64,000 nucleotides of DNA from G965277745 sp965277745 (GCA_965277745.1 OZ255837.1:1860001-1924000), one strand, 5' to 3'; counted from the first letter of the stretch, positions 1-9,153 are shown. A program made the numbers and translations. The notes: generated from the letters alone by a model not told the origin.

Positions 1-1202
1 GCACCCGTTATACCCTTGCCCCGATTCCGCTCGGCGGCTTTGTGCAAATGTACGGCGAGGACGACAGCGAAGGCGTTCCCGAGAGAGAACGCCCGAAAAC
101 CTTCTCCGCCAAGCCCGCTTGGCAACGTTTTTTGATCGCCTGCGCAGGGCCCGTGGTCAATGTCTTGTTCGCGATTTTCGCTTTCTCTCTTCTTTTTCTG
201 ACTGGCGTGAAGGGCATTACCCCGACCGTGGTCCACATCGACCCGCATAGCCTTGCCGCCTCCACCGGTATCGCTCCGGGCGATGTCCTGACGCAAATCG
301 ACGGACAGCCAGTACGTCTGGCCGTGGACGCCCATGTCGCCCTGGTTGGCGCCGCGCGTGAGAAGATTGCGATTGCCTATTCAAGAGGTGAGGCAACTTA
401 CAACACCCAGCTTGATTTGTCCGGCCTGCGGGCCGGCGATGAAATGCATATGGGGCGCACCACCGGGCTGTTTCTCGCTGATGAATGGTGGCCGCCGCTG
501 GTCGCTTCGGTGGTCGAAGGTTCTGCCGCGCAGAAAATGGGTGTCGCTGCCGGGGATCGCATTGTCCTTTTCGACGGAGAAACGATTGCCGCGGAAGACG
601 GCTCGTTCGCTCTCATGGAAAAAATCGCCGCAAGACCGAATCGAGCCGTAGAACTGACGGTGTTGCGTCAGGGAAAGGAAATTGTCCTCGACGGCAGCTT
701 GGGCAGCCGGAGCGTCGACGGCAAGACGTACGGATTTCTCGGTGTCGCTTGGCAGCGGGCACCGGATCGCGGATTTTTCGATCGCTATGCAACCTTGGTG
801 CGTTACGAGCCGCTGGCCGCTATCGGGCATGGGGTGAAAAAAAGCGAATATTATCTGCGCCTTACATTCGACTTGTTCCTGAGAATGTTCCGTCAGGAAA
901 TTTCCTTTGCCAATCTCGGCGGGCCGGTGACCATCGGAGACGCCGCAGGAAAGACTCTGCGTATCGGCTGGAGCGAATTTCTCAATTTCCTCGGCATTCT
1001 CAGCCTGTCGCTCGCGGCGCTCAATTTGCTGCCGGTGCCGATGCTCGACGGTGGTCACATGCTCTTTTACGCGCTCGAGACAATACGTGGCAAGCCTTTG
1101 TCAGCGCGGGCGATGACGCTCGCCTATCGTATCGGCGCCTTTGTTGTTTTTTCCTTCATGGGGCTTGTCGTCTTGAACGATCTCTGGCGCTATCTGGGCT
1201 GA
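1..1202 (+). CDS. rseP: RseP intramembrane site-2 zinc protease, 5'-truncated by window edge
   Basis: The frame is open from the first bases of the window, so the true start and the HExxH zinc site lie outside. The visible part carries the end of the first transmembrane region (CAGPVVNVLFAIFAFSLLF), two PDZ-like domains (roughly residues 65-145 and 150-230 counted from the Met at 42) and the second metalloprotease motif LNLLPVPMLDGGH near the C-terminus, followed by a last membrane segment. RseP is an inner-membrane protease that cleaves anti-sigma factor RseA in the envelope stress response and removes signal-peptide remnants. In most gammaproteobacteria bamA follows; here the next gene is convergent ygfB, whose stop overlaps the rseP stop by about 13 bases, so the usual order is broken. 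Confidence 0.93.
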   Translation, partial: TRYTLAPIPLGGFVQMYGEDDSEGVPERERPKTFSAKPAWQRFLIACAGPVVNVLFAIFAFSLLFLTGVKGITPTVVHIDPHSLAASTGIAPGDVLTQIDGQPVRLAVDAHVALVGAAREKIAIAYSRGEATYNTQLDLSGLRAGDEMHMGRTTGLFLADEWWPPLVASVVEGSAAQKMGVAAGDRIVLFDGETIAAEDGSFALMEKIAARPNRAVELTVLRQGKEIVLDGSLGSRSVDGKTYGFLGVAWQRAPDRGFFDRYATLVRYEPLAAIGHGVKKSEYYLRLTFDLFLRMFRQEISFANLGGPVTIGDAAGKTLRIGWSEFLNFLGILSLSLAALNLLPVPMLDGGHMLFYALETIRGKPLSARAMTLAYRIGAFVVFSFMGLVVLNDLWRYLG

Positions 1203-1699
1203 TGTCTATCTGCGTACAAAAGTAAAGTCGCCATTGCGCTGTGTTCTTCCAGGGTATGCAGCAGTTGGCGGTTTTCCTCGTTCTCCGGCAGGAGAGCGTC
1301 GAGTTTGGCGATTTCTGCGATATTGTGCAAAAATTCCTCGCTGGAGGTGTCAAGTGCCGGCAAGCGACCTTTTTCGCGCAGATAATTTCTGACCAGGGAG
1401 AATCCTCCCGCCCAAAAGGCGAGCGCCTGGGCACGTTGGGCAAGTGCGCCGTCAGGTGGCAGAAGCAAAGAAAATTCGGGGTCGCTCTTTTGCAAGGCGT
1501 TTTCGATCTGTTCGATCAAGCGCGGAATTACTTCTTTCGCGGGAGAATTCTCTGGATCGAGGGCAAGTATTTGCGCCCACTGCTCCGTCGTGCCGAATGC
1601 ACAAAGGGCGCTGACAATACCATGCAATTCAGCAGGGCAAAACCCCCATTTTTGTTGCCTGATCAACTCGTCGAGCGCGGCGAAGTTTATCGTCTTCAT
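1190..1699 (-). CDS. ygfB: YgfB/UPF0149 family protein
   Basis: A 169-residue, mostly helical protein. Early residues AELHGIVSALCAFG match the conserved ELHG/HGLL-type motif of the UPF0149 (YecA/YgfB) family, and FWAGGFSLVRNYLRE matches its second conserved block. Family members are small cytosolic proteins of poorly defined function; in Pseudomonas YgfB affects expression of peptidoglycan-amidase and resistance genes. It is divergent from the coiled-coil/zapA pair with about 97 bases between the likely starts, which is the normal gammaproteobacterial arrangement. The start at 1699 gives the expected length. Its 3' end runs into the end of rseP. Confidence 0.85.
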   Translation of the reverse strand: MKTINFAALDELIRQQKWGFCPAELHGIVSALCAFGTTEQWAQILALDPENSPAKEVIPRLIEQIENALQKSDPEFSLLLPPDGALAQRAQALAFWAGGFSLVRNYLREKGRLPALDTSSEEFLHNIAEIAKLDALLPENEENRQLLHTLEEHSAMATLLLYADRHQPR

Positions 1700-1796
1700 G
1701 GCTTATCCTGGACAAAAGATGCTAGTATAAAGCGTTTTGATTCTCTGATTCGCCAAGGCGGGCGGAGGTTGATGTATCGAAATAATGGAAGACGAC

Positions 1797-2252
1797 ATGA
1801 AACCGGTGGAACGTTTGCATATCGACGAACTCAAACGCATCGAGAAACAGGCAGGGATGCTGCTCAAATCTTGGCGGCGTTTGCAAAAAGAGTCACGTGA
1901 TCTCGACGCGAAATTCACCCGCCTGAACGAACAGCACGAAGCGACGCAAGACACCCATGCGAACACACTCGCCGAACGGGAAGAGGCGCATCGTGAGGCG
2001 CTTGCGGCATTGCAAACTCAATGGCAGGAGAAATACGATCGGGAAACGGCCGCGCTTGAAGCGGACTGCGCAGCGAAAAGCGGCCGATTGCAAGAAGAAA
2101 TCGCCGCCCTGAAAAGCGAGCATCTGCAAGAAATGGAGACCTTGCGCGAAGAGCAGCAACGTTCCATTGAGGCGCTTCGCATGGAACTCGCGCGCGAGCG
2201 GAAGGTCAAGGCGGCAATGGTCGCCCGTATCAGGGGTGTTACTGATGAGTAA
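1797..2252 (+). CDS. Coiled-coil protein upstream of zapA
   Basis: About 151 residues, almost entirely charged heptad-like sequence rich in Glu, Arg, Ala and Leu, with no signal peptide or membrane segment. I chose ATG 1797 because GGAAG lies five bases upstream; ATG 1785 is in frame but has no Shine-Dalgarno sequence at usable distance. In many gammaproteobacteria a short coiled-coil protein (TIGR02449-like) sits directly before zapA, and this gene has the same position but is more than twice as long. Its TAA stop overlaps the zapA start by eight bases, indicating translational coupling. A role in Z-ring assembly is inferred from position only. Confidence 0.7.
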   Translation: MKPVERLHIDELKRIEKQAGMLLKSWRRLQKESRDLDAKFTRLNEQHEATQDTHANTLAEREEAHREALAALQTQWQEKYDRETAALEADCAAKSGRLQEEIAALKSEHLQEMETLREEQQRSIEALRMELARERKVKAAMVARIRGVTDE

Positions 2253-2556
2253 GGACAAAATGAAGGTCACCCTACAAATCTTGGAAAACGATTATCCGCT
2301 GATGTGCGAGCCCCATGAGCGCAACTTGCTCATCGAGGCCGCTGAACTTTTGAACGCTAATCTGCGTGAACTACGTGCGCAGCATCCCAAATTGCCGTTG
2401 GAGCGCCTGTTGATGATGAGCGGGCTACAGATGACGTTCGAGTTGCTTCAGGAGCGCCAGACTTTCGCGCGCGAGGTGACGACGGTCAATCAGGTCAGTG
2501 AACGCTTGCTCGGCGCCCTCGATATGGCGTTCGCCGAGACGCGAGAAAAGAACTGA
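2245..2556 (+). CDS. zapA: Cell division protein ZapA
   Basis: 103 residues. The N-terminal part (MKVTLQILENDYPLMCEPHE) is the globular ZapA head that binds FtsZ, and the C-terminal half is a coiled coil used for dimer and tetramer formation. ZapA promotes bundling of FtsZ protofilaments at midcell. The start is ATG 2245, inside the end of the upstream coiled-coil gene. A longer in-frame reading from 2167 exists, but its extra 26 residues are just the other frame of that gene. 6S RNA usually lies downstream in this order; I could not recognise it in 2557-2808. Confidence 0.9.
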   Translation: MSKDKMKVTLQILENDYPLMCEPHERNLLIEAAELLNANLRELRAQHPKLPLERLLMMSGLQMTFELLQERQTFAREVTTVNQVSERLLGALDMAFAETREKN

Positions 2557-2803
2557 TGCCTTTTCCGGGCAGAAATCGATTTCCTGCTTTTCAACACAGG
2601 TTTTCTCTTGGCGCATGTTGAGTGTGTCTTTTCGTAATCCCCTTTGCCAGGCGACGGAGAAAAAGTCGAGCGTGTTTCATGGGTGTTTGCCATTGACGAA
2701 AACGCTTCTTTTTCCGTGGCACGTAAAGAGCGACCGGGCGTTTGTCACGTCGCTTCGTCAATGAGAGGGAAGTCCTTTCCCCAAGCAGAATGCCATGTAC
2801 AGG

Positions 2804-3762
2804 CTAGTTGTTCAGTCCTGGGAATTGATAGCTTGGATCGATAGTCAATCTTTCAGGCTCGTTTGTCCACTGTTTACAGACGAATTCGTATGGGGTCAGG
2901 CCTCGCAATGTCTTCAGTCTGCGTGCGAAGTTGTAGGCGTCTATAAAATCATTCAGATGAGTGATAAGTTGTTGATGGTTATCATAATGATAGCGCTTCA
3001 CCGTCGCTTCCTTGATCGTGCGGTTCATGCGTTCGACCTGGCCGTTCGTCCAGGGATGGTTCGGTTTGCTCAGGCGATGTGCAATGCCATTTGCCTCACA
3101 GATCAAATCGAAACGCATCTTGCTGCACGTGATGCTGTTGCAATTGCCGGGCCGTTCGGCGAACTCGATCCCGTTATCCGTCAGGTTCGTGGGGATCTTG
3201 TAGGGCACCACTTCGAGTAAGTGTTCAAGGAATTTCCGCGCCGTCTTGCGATTGGCTTTCTCCACCCGCTGTGCCACAGCGAATTTGCTGGTTCGATCAA
3301 TGGCCACAAAAAGATAGAGCTTGCCTTCTTGTGTTCTGAGGTGTGCCATGTCGATGTGAAAGTATCCAATCGGGTATTGCTTGAACTTCTCTCGCTTGGG
3401 CTTATCGCCATCCATGTCAGGCAACCGTGAGATGCCATGGCGCTCTCGGCTGCGATCAACGAAGAGCGCCTGAGATGCGGGATCGACGGTTGCAAGGCGT
3501 AAAGACAATCATCCAAAGGCAATAGCGTGTGCTTTCGAAAGGCAACGCATGCGGCTTCTTCTTCGAGACTGAGCACCGTTGAACGAGGGTTCTTGGGCCC
3601 CATAGGGGCATCTTCAACGCTCTGACGCTTGTTCCATTTGCAAACGGTCTTTGGATTGATGCCGTAACGCTTGTTTAACGCCGCGATCGAAGCTTGCGAT
3701 CGCTGTATTTCCGCTCTGACTGCGTGCGTGGTCTTGGCGCCTGGGTGTAAAACTTGTGCCAT
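2804..3762 (-). pseudogene. IS481-family transposase, frameshifted
   Basis: The N-terminal part starts at 3762 (MAQVLHPGAKTTHAVRAEIQ, helix-turn-helix region) and the DDE core is in another frame reaching 2804 (YFHIDMAHLRTQEGKLYLFVAIDRTS, LTDNGIEFAE, HPWTNGQVERMNRTIKEA). Relative to copy 2, a single base is missing near 3440-3450 in the segment between SSL and RHGISRLPD, which breaks the frame. Asp, Asp and Glu of the catalytic triad are still present but cannot be translated as one protein. The stop codon TAG lies in the flanking target sequence, not in the element itself. Confidence 0.85.
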
Positions 3763-3821
3763 AGGTTCCTCCGTGCTGAGGGATCCGTATAAATCATTCC
3801 ATTACATTATGGGATCAAACA
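2809..3821 (-). mobile_element. IS481-family insertion sequence, copy 1 (decayed)
   Basis: Ends were placed by comparison with the second copy at 45739-46751. The right end reads inward TGTTTGATCCCATAATG and the left end TGTTCAGTCCTGGGAA, imperfect inverted repeats. Flanks are GCTAGT (2803-2808) and GTTAGT (3822-3827), a 6-bp target duplication with one mismatch that fits the NCTAGN target known for IS481. The element separates zapA from lptM-lysA. The two copies share gene content but differ at many positions, so this is an old insertion. Confidence 0.8.
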
Positions 3822-4112
3822 GTTAGTATCGCCCTCTTTTCTGTCTCGGGGCGGCGGCTTACGCCGTTTGCGAAGACTGTTCGATCCTTCTTAGGAGTAT
3901 TGTCCGGCGCGGGAATCTGGCGGTTTTCGCGGTTTCCGGTCGCGGGAGAAACCTGCACGCAGAAGCTTCCACGAGCAAATCGGTGAATCGGGATTCTACC
4001 GCCTCCGTTCGCGCCCGCTAGAAGCGGCGTGCCGATTATGCCATGCCTCGTTGAATGGATGCTTCTTCTGCCTGCCTGTGTCATAATTCGCTTTTTTTCG
4101 GCGAATCCAGCC

Positions 4113-4277
4113 ATGGGAAAAGTAAGTTGTTTGCTGCTTATCGCTTTACTCGGCGGCTGTGGCAATAAAGGCCCTTTGTATCTGCCGCGGGACGTGTCCA
4201 TGACGGCAGGGCGCGATCATGGTAGCGAGGCGTTGTTGCCATTGTCGCTGGTTCTCGGCGTCTCGAGCGATGGATAA
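4113..4277 (+). CDS. lptM: Small lipoprotein LptM (YifL family)
   Basis: 54 residues: a short hydrophobic signal ending in lipobox LLGGC (Cys16), then GNKGPLYLPRD, the diagnostic conserved block of LptM/YifL lipoproteins. LptM binds the LptD-LptE translocon and promotes its oxidative maturation at the outer membrane. The gene sits directly before lysA as in many proteobacteria, and its TAA overlaps the lysA ATG by eight bases. I chose ATG 4113 because it leaves a signal peptide of normal length; the frame is open upstream to 4029. The C-terminal tail is short and not conserved. Confidence 0.85.
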   Translation: MGKVSCLLLIALLGGCGNKGPLYLPRDVSMTAGRDHGSEALLPLSLVLGVSSDG

Positions 4278-5517
4278 CGCGCCTTGCCGCGTGCCCTTAC
4301 AAGGCACGCGACTCGACGGCGTGGATTTGCTCGCCTTGGTCGCGCAATATGGAACTCCACTTTATCTGTATCACAGCGAAACGATCCAGGCGAATCTTGC
4401 CGCCTATCGGCAACATCGAACGCAGCCGTCGCTGTATTACGCGGTCAAGGCCAATAGCAATCTGGCTTTGCTGAAGCGCCTTGGCGATTGGGGCGCGGGG
4501 TTCGACATTGTCTCGCAGGGCGAGCTTGAGCGCGTGTTGCTTGCTGGCGGGCGTGGTGATAGCATGGTGTTCTCGGGTGTCGGCAAAACGGATGCGGAAA
4601 TCCGTCGTGCTTTGTCTGTGGGTGTCGGCTGTGTACATGTGGAATCCGCCTGGGAGTTGGAGCGGCTCGCGCAAATTGCCGCGGAACTGGACGTGGTCGC
4701 AAAAATGGCGTTACGGGTCAATCCAGATGTCGACGCGAAAACCCATCCCTATATTTCCACCGGCATGAAGGAGAATAAGTTCGGCATCGCGATCGAAAAT
4801 GCGCCGGCGCTCTATCGCAAAGCAGCTGAAAATCCGTATTTGCAGATTTGCGGAATCAACTGTCATATCGGCTCGCAGATCACCAGCCTTTCTCCTTTTG
4901 TCGAGGCCTTGCAAAGTCTGCTGCGTCTTGCCGATGCCCTTTGCAAAGACGGGATTGCGCTTAAGTACCTGGATATCGGCGGCGGCCTGGGTATTCCGAT
5001 GGACGAAGCGATTCCGGTGCCGACGGCGGATAGGCTGGTCGAGAAACTCTATAACTTGCTCGGCGGCAAACCGTATAGACTGCATCTCCAGCCTGGACGA
5101 TCTCTGGTCGCCGAAGCGGGCATTCTTCTCAGTGGGGTCATCGGCGTCAAAGTGCAGTCGCGGAAACGTTTTGTCGTCATCGATGCCGCAATGAACGATT
5201 ATATGCGTCCCGCGCTGTATCAAGCTGTCCCGCCTATCTGGAACCTGGCTCGCAAAGGAGAAGAGGATGCTTTACCGGCGGATGTGGTCGGGCCGGTTTG
5301 TGAAAGCGGCGATGTCTTTGGCAAACATCTGCCCATCTCGGTGAAAAGAGGTGATATCCTCGCCATTGGCAGTGTCGGTGCTTACGGAATGTCGATGAGC
5401 AGCCAGTACAACAGTCGTCCGCGTGCGGCCGAAGTGTTGATCGAAAACGGGCAGGCACGATTGATCCGCAAACGCGAATCTCTCTCCCAGCTTTGGGAAA
5501 ACGAGTTGTGCGATTGA
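4270..5517 (+). CDS. lysA: Diaminopimelate decarboxylase
   Basis: 415 residues, normal length. It converts meso-diaminopimelate to L-lysine, the last lysine step, using pyridoxal phosphate. YYAVKANSN contains the PLP lysine (about residue 60), NCHIGSQI the PLP-stacking His region, GPVCESGD the substrate-binding Cys-Glu motif shared between subunits, and MSSQYNSRPRAAEVL the C-terminal Tyr region. One oddity: the phosphate and pyridine-binding motif normally written EPGR reads LQPGRS here, so the Glu that contacts the PLP ring nitrogen is Gln (codon CAG at about 5089-5091). The start ATG 4270 overlaps lptM. The dapF gene often found next is absent; fimV follows. Confidence 0.93.
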   Translation: MDNAPCRVPLQGTRLDGVDLLALVAQYGTPLYLYHSETIQANLAAYRQHRTQPSLYYAVKANSNLALLKRLGDWGAGFDIVSQGELERVLLAGGRGDSMVFSGVGKTDAEIRRALSVGVGCVHVESAWELERLAQIAAELDVVAKMALRVNPDVDAKTHPYISTGMKENKFGIAIENAPALYRKAAENPYLQICGINCHIGSQITSLSPFVEALQSLLRLADALCKDGIALKYLDIGGGLGIPMDEAIPVPTADRLVEKLYNLLGGKPYRLHLQPGRSLVAEAGILLSGVIGVKVQSRKRFVVIDAAMNDYMRPALYQAVPPIWNLARKGEEDALPADVVGPVCESGDVFGKHLPISVKRGDILAIGSVGAYGMSMSSQYNSRPRAAEVLIENGQARLIRKRESLSQLWENELCD

Positions 5518-5531
5518 AAGTTCAGGAAAGT

Positions 5532-5563
5532 TGCTTGCGCCCATATGGGCGCAAGCATATAAT
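5532..5563 (+). promoter_or_regulatory. Perfect 26-bp palindrome overlapping a sigma70-like promoter for fimV
   Basis: Bases 5532-5557 form a perfect palindrome centred on CATATG (half-site TGCTTGCGCCCAT). A -35-like TTGCGC (5535-5540) and a consensus -10 TATAAT (5558-5563) are exactly 17 bases apart, so the palindrome fills the -35 and spacer. There is no T-run after the stem, so it is a poor intrinsic terminator for lysA; an operator for fimV or a Rho-aided lysA terminator are the two readings. Confidence 0.5.
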
Positions 5564-5608
5564 TCTCTTGTTCTTCATTGACGAATGAGGCGTCTGTAAG
5601 GAGTGAAT

Positions 5609-8359
5609 ATGAAAAGATCCCGTCAACCCGGATCTTTGCGTGCGATGTTTGTTCTGGTAATAGGGCTGGGCTTCGGCCAATTGGCGACAGCTATCGGTCT
5701 CGGCCCGATTCAGGTACGCTCCTATCTCGGTCAGCCACTCGATGCCAGTATCGCCTTACGCGGAATTTCCGATGCCCAGGCAGCGGGTAGCCAAATCGCC
5801 CTTGGCGACGCTGCCGCCTACCAGGCACGAGGGATTGCCCGTACGGCAAGTCAGTCTTCCCTGCGTTTTCGAATGGTAAAAACCGGCAGTGGCTACCGGA
5901 TTTTGGTTACCACCGGCACACCGGTAAAAGAACCGTTTATCAACTTCATTCTTTCCATGAAAATTGCCGATACGATGATCGATCGGGAATACGCGGTTTT
6001 TCTCAATCCAAATCCCGCGGCGCAGGCGGGGATAGCGCCGCTTCCGGCGATCGCTACCCCTCCCCGGGTTCTTTCTCGCGACAAAAAGTTGCTGACCGCC
6101 ACCAAGAACCTGCCTCCGCCGCCAAATATCGCGGTCAAACCGGTTTCGTCGTCGCAACGCGTACTGCGTGAACGACAATCACCTGAAAACACCGCTTCGT
6201 GGAAGAGCGAGCCACAAGTGAAGGGTTCACCTCCCACGGACAGGCAGTCGGCGCAAAAATCGCCGTCCCAGAAAGCGCCGATAAAACGTGCTTCTGCAAG
6301 CGACGCGCGCTACTGGCAAGTCAAGCCCGGAGACACCCTGTACTCGATCGCGGCCGCCACGCTGCCTTCTTCCGGCGTCTCGATTTTTTCCTGGATGCGT
6401 ACATTGTATCGCGGGAACCGGGGGGGCTTTATCGGTAACGACATGGACCATTTGATCTCCGGCGCTCGCCTTGTTATTCCCGCCGACAACGGTGTTGACC
6501 TTGCGGCGAAGCCGCCGCATACCGCGCGTAAGGGGCAAAAAAGCAAACCGAGCGCGAAGAAATCACGGCAGGGGGCGGGGAAGGGCGGCGCTGCCGACAA
6601 CGAAACGGAAGAAAAAGTGGCCCTAAAGGAGCAGGGCGGTGATGAAAGCGCCGAAAAGAAATCCGTGATCGATCCAAACATGCCGATAAGCGCGAACGAT
6701 GATGTCTTGCCCGCCGAGAAAAAGGCGATGTCCGTTGCCATGCAAGAGGAGGCTAGCGAAATGGCAGGCGAGGAAAAATCTACTGTCCAGGCGGGTATTG
6801 CAAGTGTTGCGGATGCGCCCGTCTCTTCCAACGGCAAGAAAACACCAACCGTGACCGACGATCTTGCCGGGATTGTTGGCGCCGATTCTGCCGCAAAGCC
6901 ACTCGCGGCAGAGGAGACGGAAAACGCGCCCCCCACCGCTTCACCAGCGTCCGCCGCGGATAGCGACATTCACGAAGAAATGCGACTCGCCCTGGATTCG
7001 CCGCAAAGTATTGCCGCACTGCCGGAACGCCTGACTCCTCTGCCCGAAGAACCCGCCGTACTTTCTCCAAGCGCCACGAAACAGGCGGAAGGCGGCAGCG
7101 AAGATCGGAATAACGAGAACGAAGTGGATATCATCACCGTGAGAGAGACAGACAAAACCGATTTGCCGCGTGCGAGCCAAGTCACGGAAGAGCAAACGAA
7201 ATCGGGGATCTTGGTAATTGCCGGCGCGACGATGGGAAAAGCCGCGCAGTGGGTAATGGAAAAATTTGCCGCGCTCGGCGCCGTGTTGCCGGAAAAAGCC
7301 GATGCATTCACGAAATGGACACTAAGCACCGGCCCGGTGGGATTGTCATGGCGGCAGATCGGTGTCGCCGCTTTAGTGATTGTCGTGCTGCTTTTGTTTG
7401 TTCTCATCAGAAGGCGACGTAAAGCGAATGTAGATATCAGCGAGGAAGAACTCGATCTTATGGTAGCTGATATGGAAAATCGTGACCTTTTTGCCGATTC
7501 GACGCAACTTTCCGACAAGGAAAGGGCGACATTGGATCAGGTGATGGTGGATAAAGCCGATGAAATGACAGCGCTTGACGAGGTAGCAGTCGAAACAGAA
7601 TCCAGCGAAGAAGCGGATTTTGAAAATCAGCTCCTTAAAGATTCGGATGAAAGCGGTGCAAGCGAAGAAGCCGATAGTGAATTTTTGACGGAGGACGAGA
7701 TGGTGGAAAATTACGGTACACAAATCTCTTTGTCTTCTTCGGATGGCCTTCCGAGTGAGCGAGACCCAGAAGAGCAAGCCGTCGAAGATGGAAAAAAAGA
7801 AGACGATTTTTCCTTGGACATTGCCGAATTTTCGCTGGAGGAGACGACGGCAGAGACTTCACCCACCGTCGCCTTCGAGGATTTGACCGTGCTTGCCGAA
7901 TCTGTCGAACGCGCGGTCGATGAAGAAACGAGCGAAACCGATGTTCGTTTCGATACGCTTGAATTGGAAGCGCTTGATGCAGAGACAGGCGAAGATACAC
8001 AAGAGGATGAGAATCCTTTCTTCGCCGATGTCAGCACCGGAAAACCGCTGCGGGAAACGGTTGCCGGGGAAGCCTTGTCGAGCGAAAAGAAGCAGCGGGA
8101 AAAAGACGTTCGCGAAGACGATTTCGTATTTGCCGCCTCACCTAGCGCAGTGACCACGCCTAAGCTTGGATCGGGAAATGGAGAGAAGATTTCCCATGGC
8201 GATGAACAGGCGATGGAGATCAATCTTGATCTCGCCTCGACGTATATCGAGAGCGGAGTGAAACCGGAGAAGGCGAAACAGTGGCTGAACGAAGTAGTTC
8301 GGCTCGGCACCCCGACACAGCGTGATCGTGCCCGGGTGCTTCTCGACAAGCTCAAATAA
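5609..8359 (+). CDS. fimV: FimV/HubP family polar LysM protein
   Basis: 916 residues. It starts with a signal peptide, then the conserved FimV N-terminal domain (LGPIQVRSYLGQPLDASI; EPFINFILSM; YAVFLNP). A LysM peptidoglycan-binding domain begins YWQVKPGDTLYSIA around residue 235. A long low-complexity region leads to a transmembrane helix (AALVIVVLLLFVLI, about residue 590), an acidic cytoplasmic region and the FimV C-terminal motif (INLDLASTYIESG ... RARVLLDKLK). FimV/HubP proteins organise the cell pole for type IV pilus function and twitching. ATG 5609 has AAGGAG five bases upstream, which favours it over GTG 5603. truA follows after five bases, as in Pseudomonas. Confidence 0.93.
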   Translation: MKRSRQPGSLRAMFVLVIGLGFGQLATAIGLGPIQVRSYLGQPLDASIALRGISDAQAAGSQIALGDAAAYQARGIARTASQSSLRFRMVKTGSGYRILVTTGTPVKEPFINFILSMKIADTMIDREYAVFLNPNPAAQAGIAPLPAIATPPRVLSRDKKLLTATKNLPPPPNIAVKPVSSSQRVLRERQSPENTASWKSEPQVKGSPPTDRQSAQKSPSQKAPIKRASASDARYWQVKPGDTLYSIAAATLPSSGVSIFSWMRTLYRGNRGGFIGNDMDHLISGARLVIPADNGVDLAAKPPHTARKGQKSKPSAKKSRQGAGKGGAADNETEEKVALKEQGGDESAEKKSVIDPNMPISANDDVLPAEKKAMSVAMQEEASEMAGEEKSTVQAGIASVADAPVSSNGKKTPTVTDDLAGIVGADSAAKPLAAEETENAPPTASPASAADSDIHEEMRLALDSPQSIAALPERLTPLPEEPAVLSPSATKQAEGGSEDRNNENEVDIITVRETDKTDLPRASQVTEEQTKSGILVIAGATMGKAAQWVMEKFAALGAVLPEKADAFTKWTLSTGPVGLSWRQIGVAALVIVVLLLFVLIRRRRKANVDISEEELDLMVADMENRDLFADSTQLSDKERATLDQVMVDKADEMTALDEVAVETESSEEADFENQLLKDSDESGASEEADSEFLTEDEMVENYGTQISLSSSDGLPSERDPEEQAVEDGKKEDDFSLDIAEFSLEETTAETSPTVAFEDLTVLAESVERAVDEETSETDVRFDTLELEALDAETGEDTQEDENPFFADVSTGKPLRETVAGEALSSEKKQREKDVREDDFVFAASPSAVTTPKLGSGNGEKISHGDEQAMEINLDLASTYIESGVKPEKAKQWLNEVVRLGTPTQRDRARVLLDKLK

Positions 8360-8364
8360 GCGCT

Positions 8365-9153
8365 GTGGGCAGATATGCAATCGTCGTCGAATATGATGGC
8401 GGAGCATATTCAGGCTGGCAGCGCCAGCCTTTTTTATCGGCAACGCTTCAGGAGACGCTGGAGACCGCCTTGAGTCGGATTGCCGACCATCCGGTCGAAC
8501 TTGTTTGCGCCGGACGTACAGATGCCGGTGTCCACGCGATCGGACAAATCGCCCATTTCGACACTGTCGCTTGCCGCGAGACACACGCCTGGCTTGCCGG
8601 TGGAAATACCTGTCTGCCGCCCGATATCCGTCTTCAAGCGATTGTTCCCGTGCGTGAGAATTTTCACGCCCGTTACGATGCGCGCTGCCGCCATTATCGT
8701 TATCTGATCGCTAACGGTGGACAGCCTTCGGCGTTGTTTCGTCATCGCTGTCATTGGCATCGCAAGCCACTCAATACGGAGAAAATGGCGCGGGCGGCGC
8801 AGGCGCTTCTCGGAGAACATGATTTCAGCGCCTTTCGCGCCGCGCAGTGTCAGGCGCGAAATCCTTTCCGCTTCATTATGTCTCTTCTTGTTCGTCGTCA
8901 TGCCTCCTGGGTGAGCGTCCATATTTGTGGCAATGCGTTCCTTCATCACATGGTACGCAATATTGTCGGCAGTCTGTTGGCCGTAGGCGACGGGCGACAG
9001 TCGGTCGAATGGCTCGAGGAAGTGCTCGAAACCCGCAACCGCCGCCAGGCCGGGGTAACGGCGCCGGCACGAGGATTGTATTTGCATCATGTGGAATACC
9101 CGGAAGCCGATCGCATTCCATCTCCCGGGCCCGGAGACGTGCCCATTGATTGA
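8365..9153 (+). CDS. truA: tRNA pseudouridine(38-40) synthase TruA
   Basis: 262 residues, normal length. It isomerises U38-U40 in the anticodon arm of many tRNAs. AGRTDAGVHA (residues 49-58) carries the catalytic Asp53; the N-terminal EYDGGAYSGWQRQ and the C-terminal FLHHMVRNIVGSLLAVG are both diagnostic. The start is GTG at 8365, five bases after the fimV stop, so the two are probably translationally coupled. The trpF gene that often follows in gammaproteobacteria is missing; an IS630 element begins about 195 bases downstream. Confidence 0.95.
   Translation: MGRYAIVVEYDGGAYSGWQRQPFLSATLQETLETALSRIADHPVELVCAGRTDAGVHAIGQIAHFDTVACRETHAWLAGGNTCLPPDIRLQAIVPVRENFHARYDARCRHYRYLIANGGQPSALFRHRCHWHRKPLNTEKMARAAQALLGEHDFSAFRAAQCQARNPFRFIMSLLVRRHASWVSVHICGNAFLHHMVRNIVGSLLAVGDGRQSVEWLEEVLETRNRRQAGVTAPARGLYLHHVEYPEADRIPSPGPGDVPID

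Noticed and set aside
2557..2808. 6S RNA gene expected after zapA
   Set aside because: I could not see the closing stem, central bubble or conserved flanking sequences; the IS481 insertion begins at the end of this stretch.
3815..4201. 128-codon minus-strand frame opposite lptM
   Set aside because: No family features; it is antisense to lptM and includes IS-flanking sequence.
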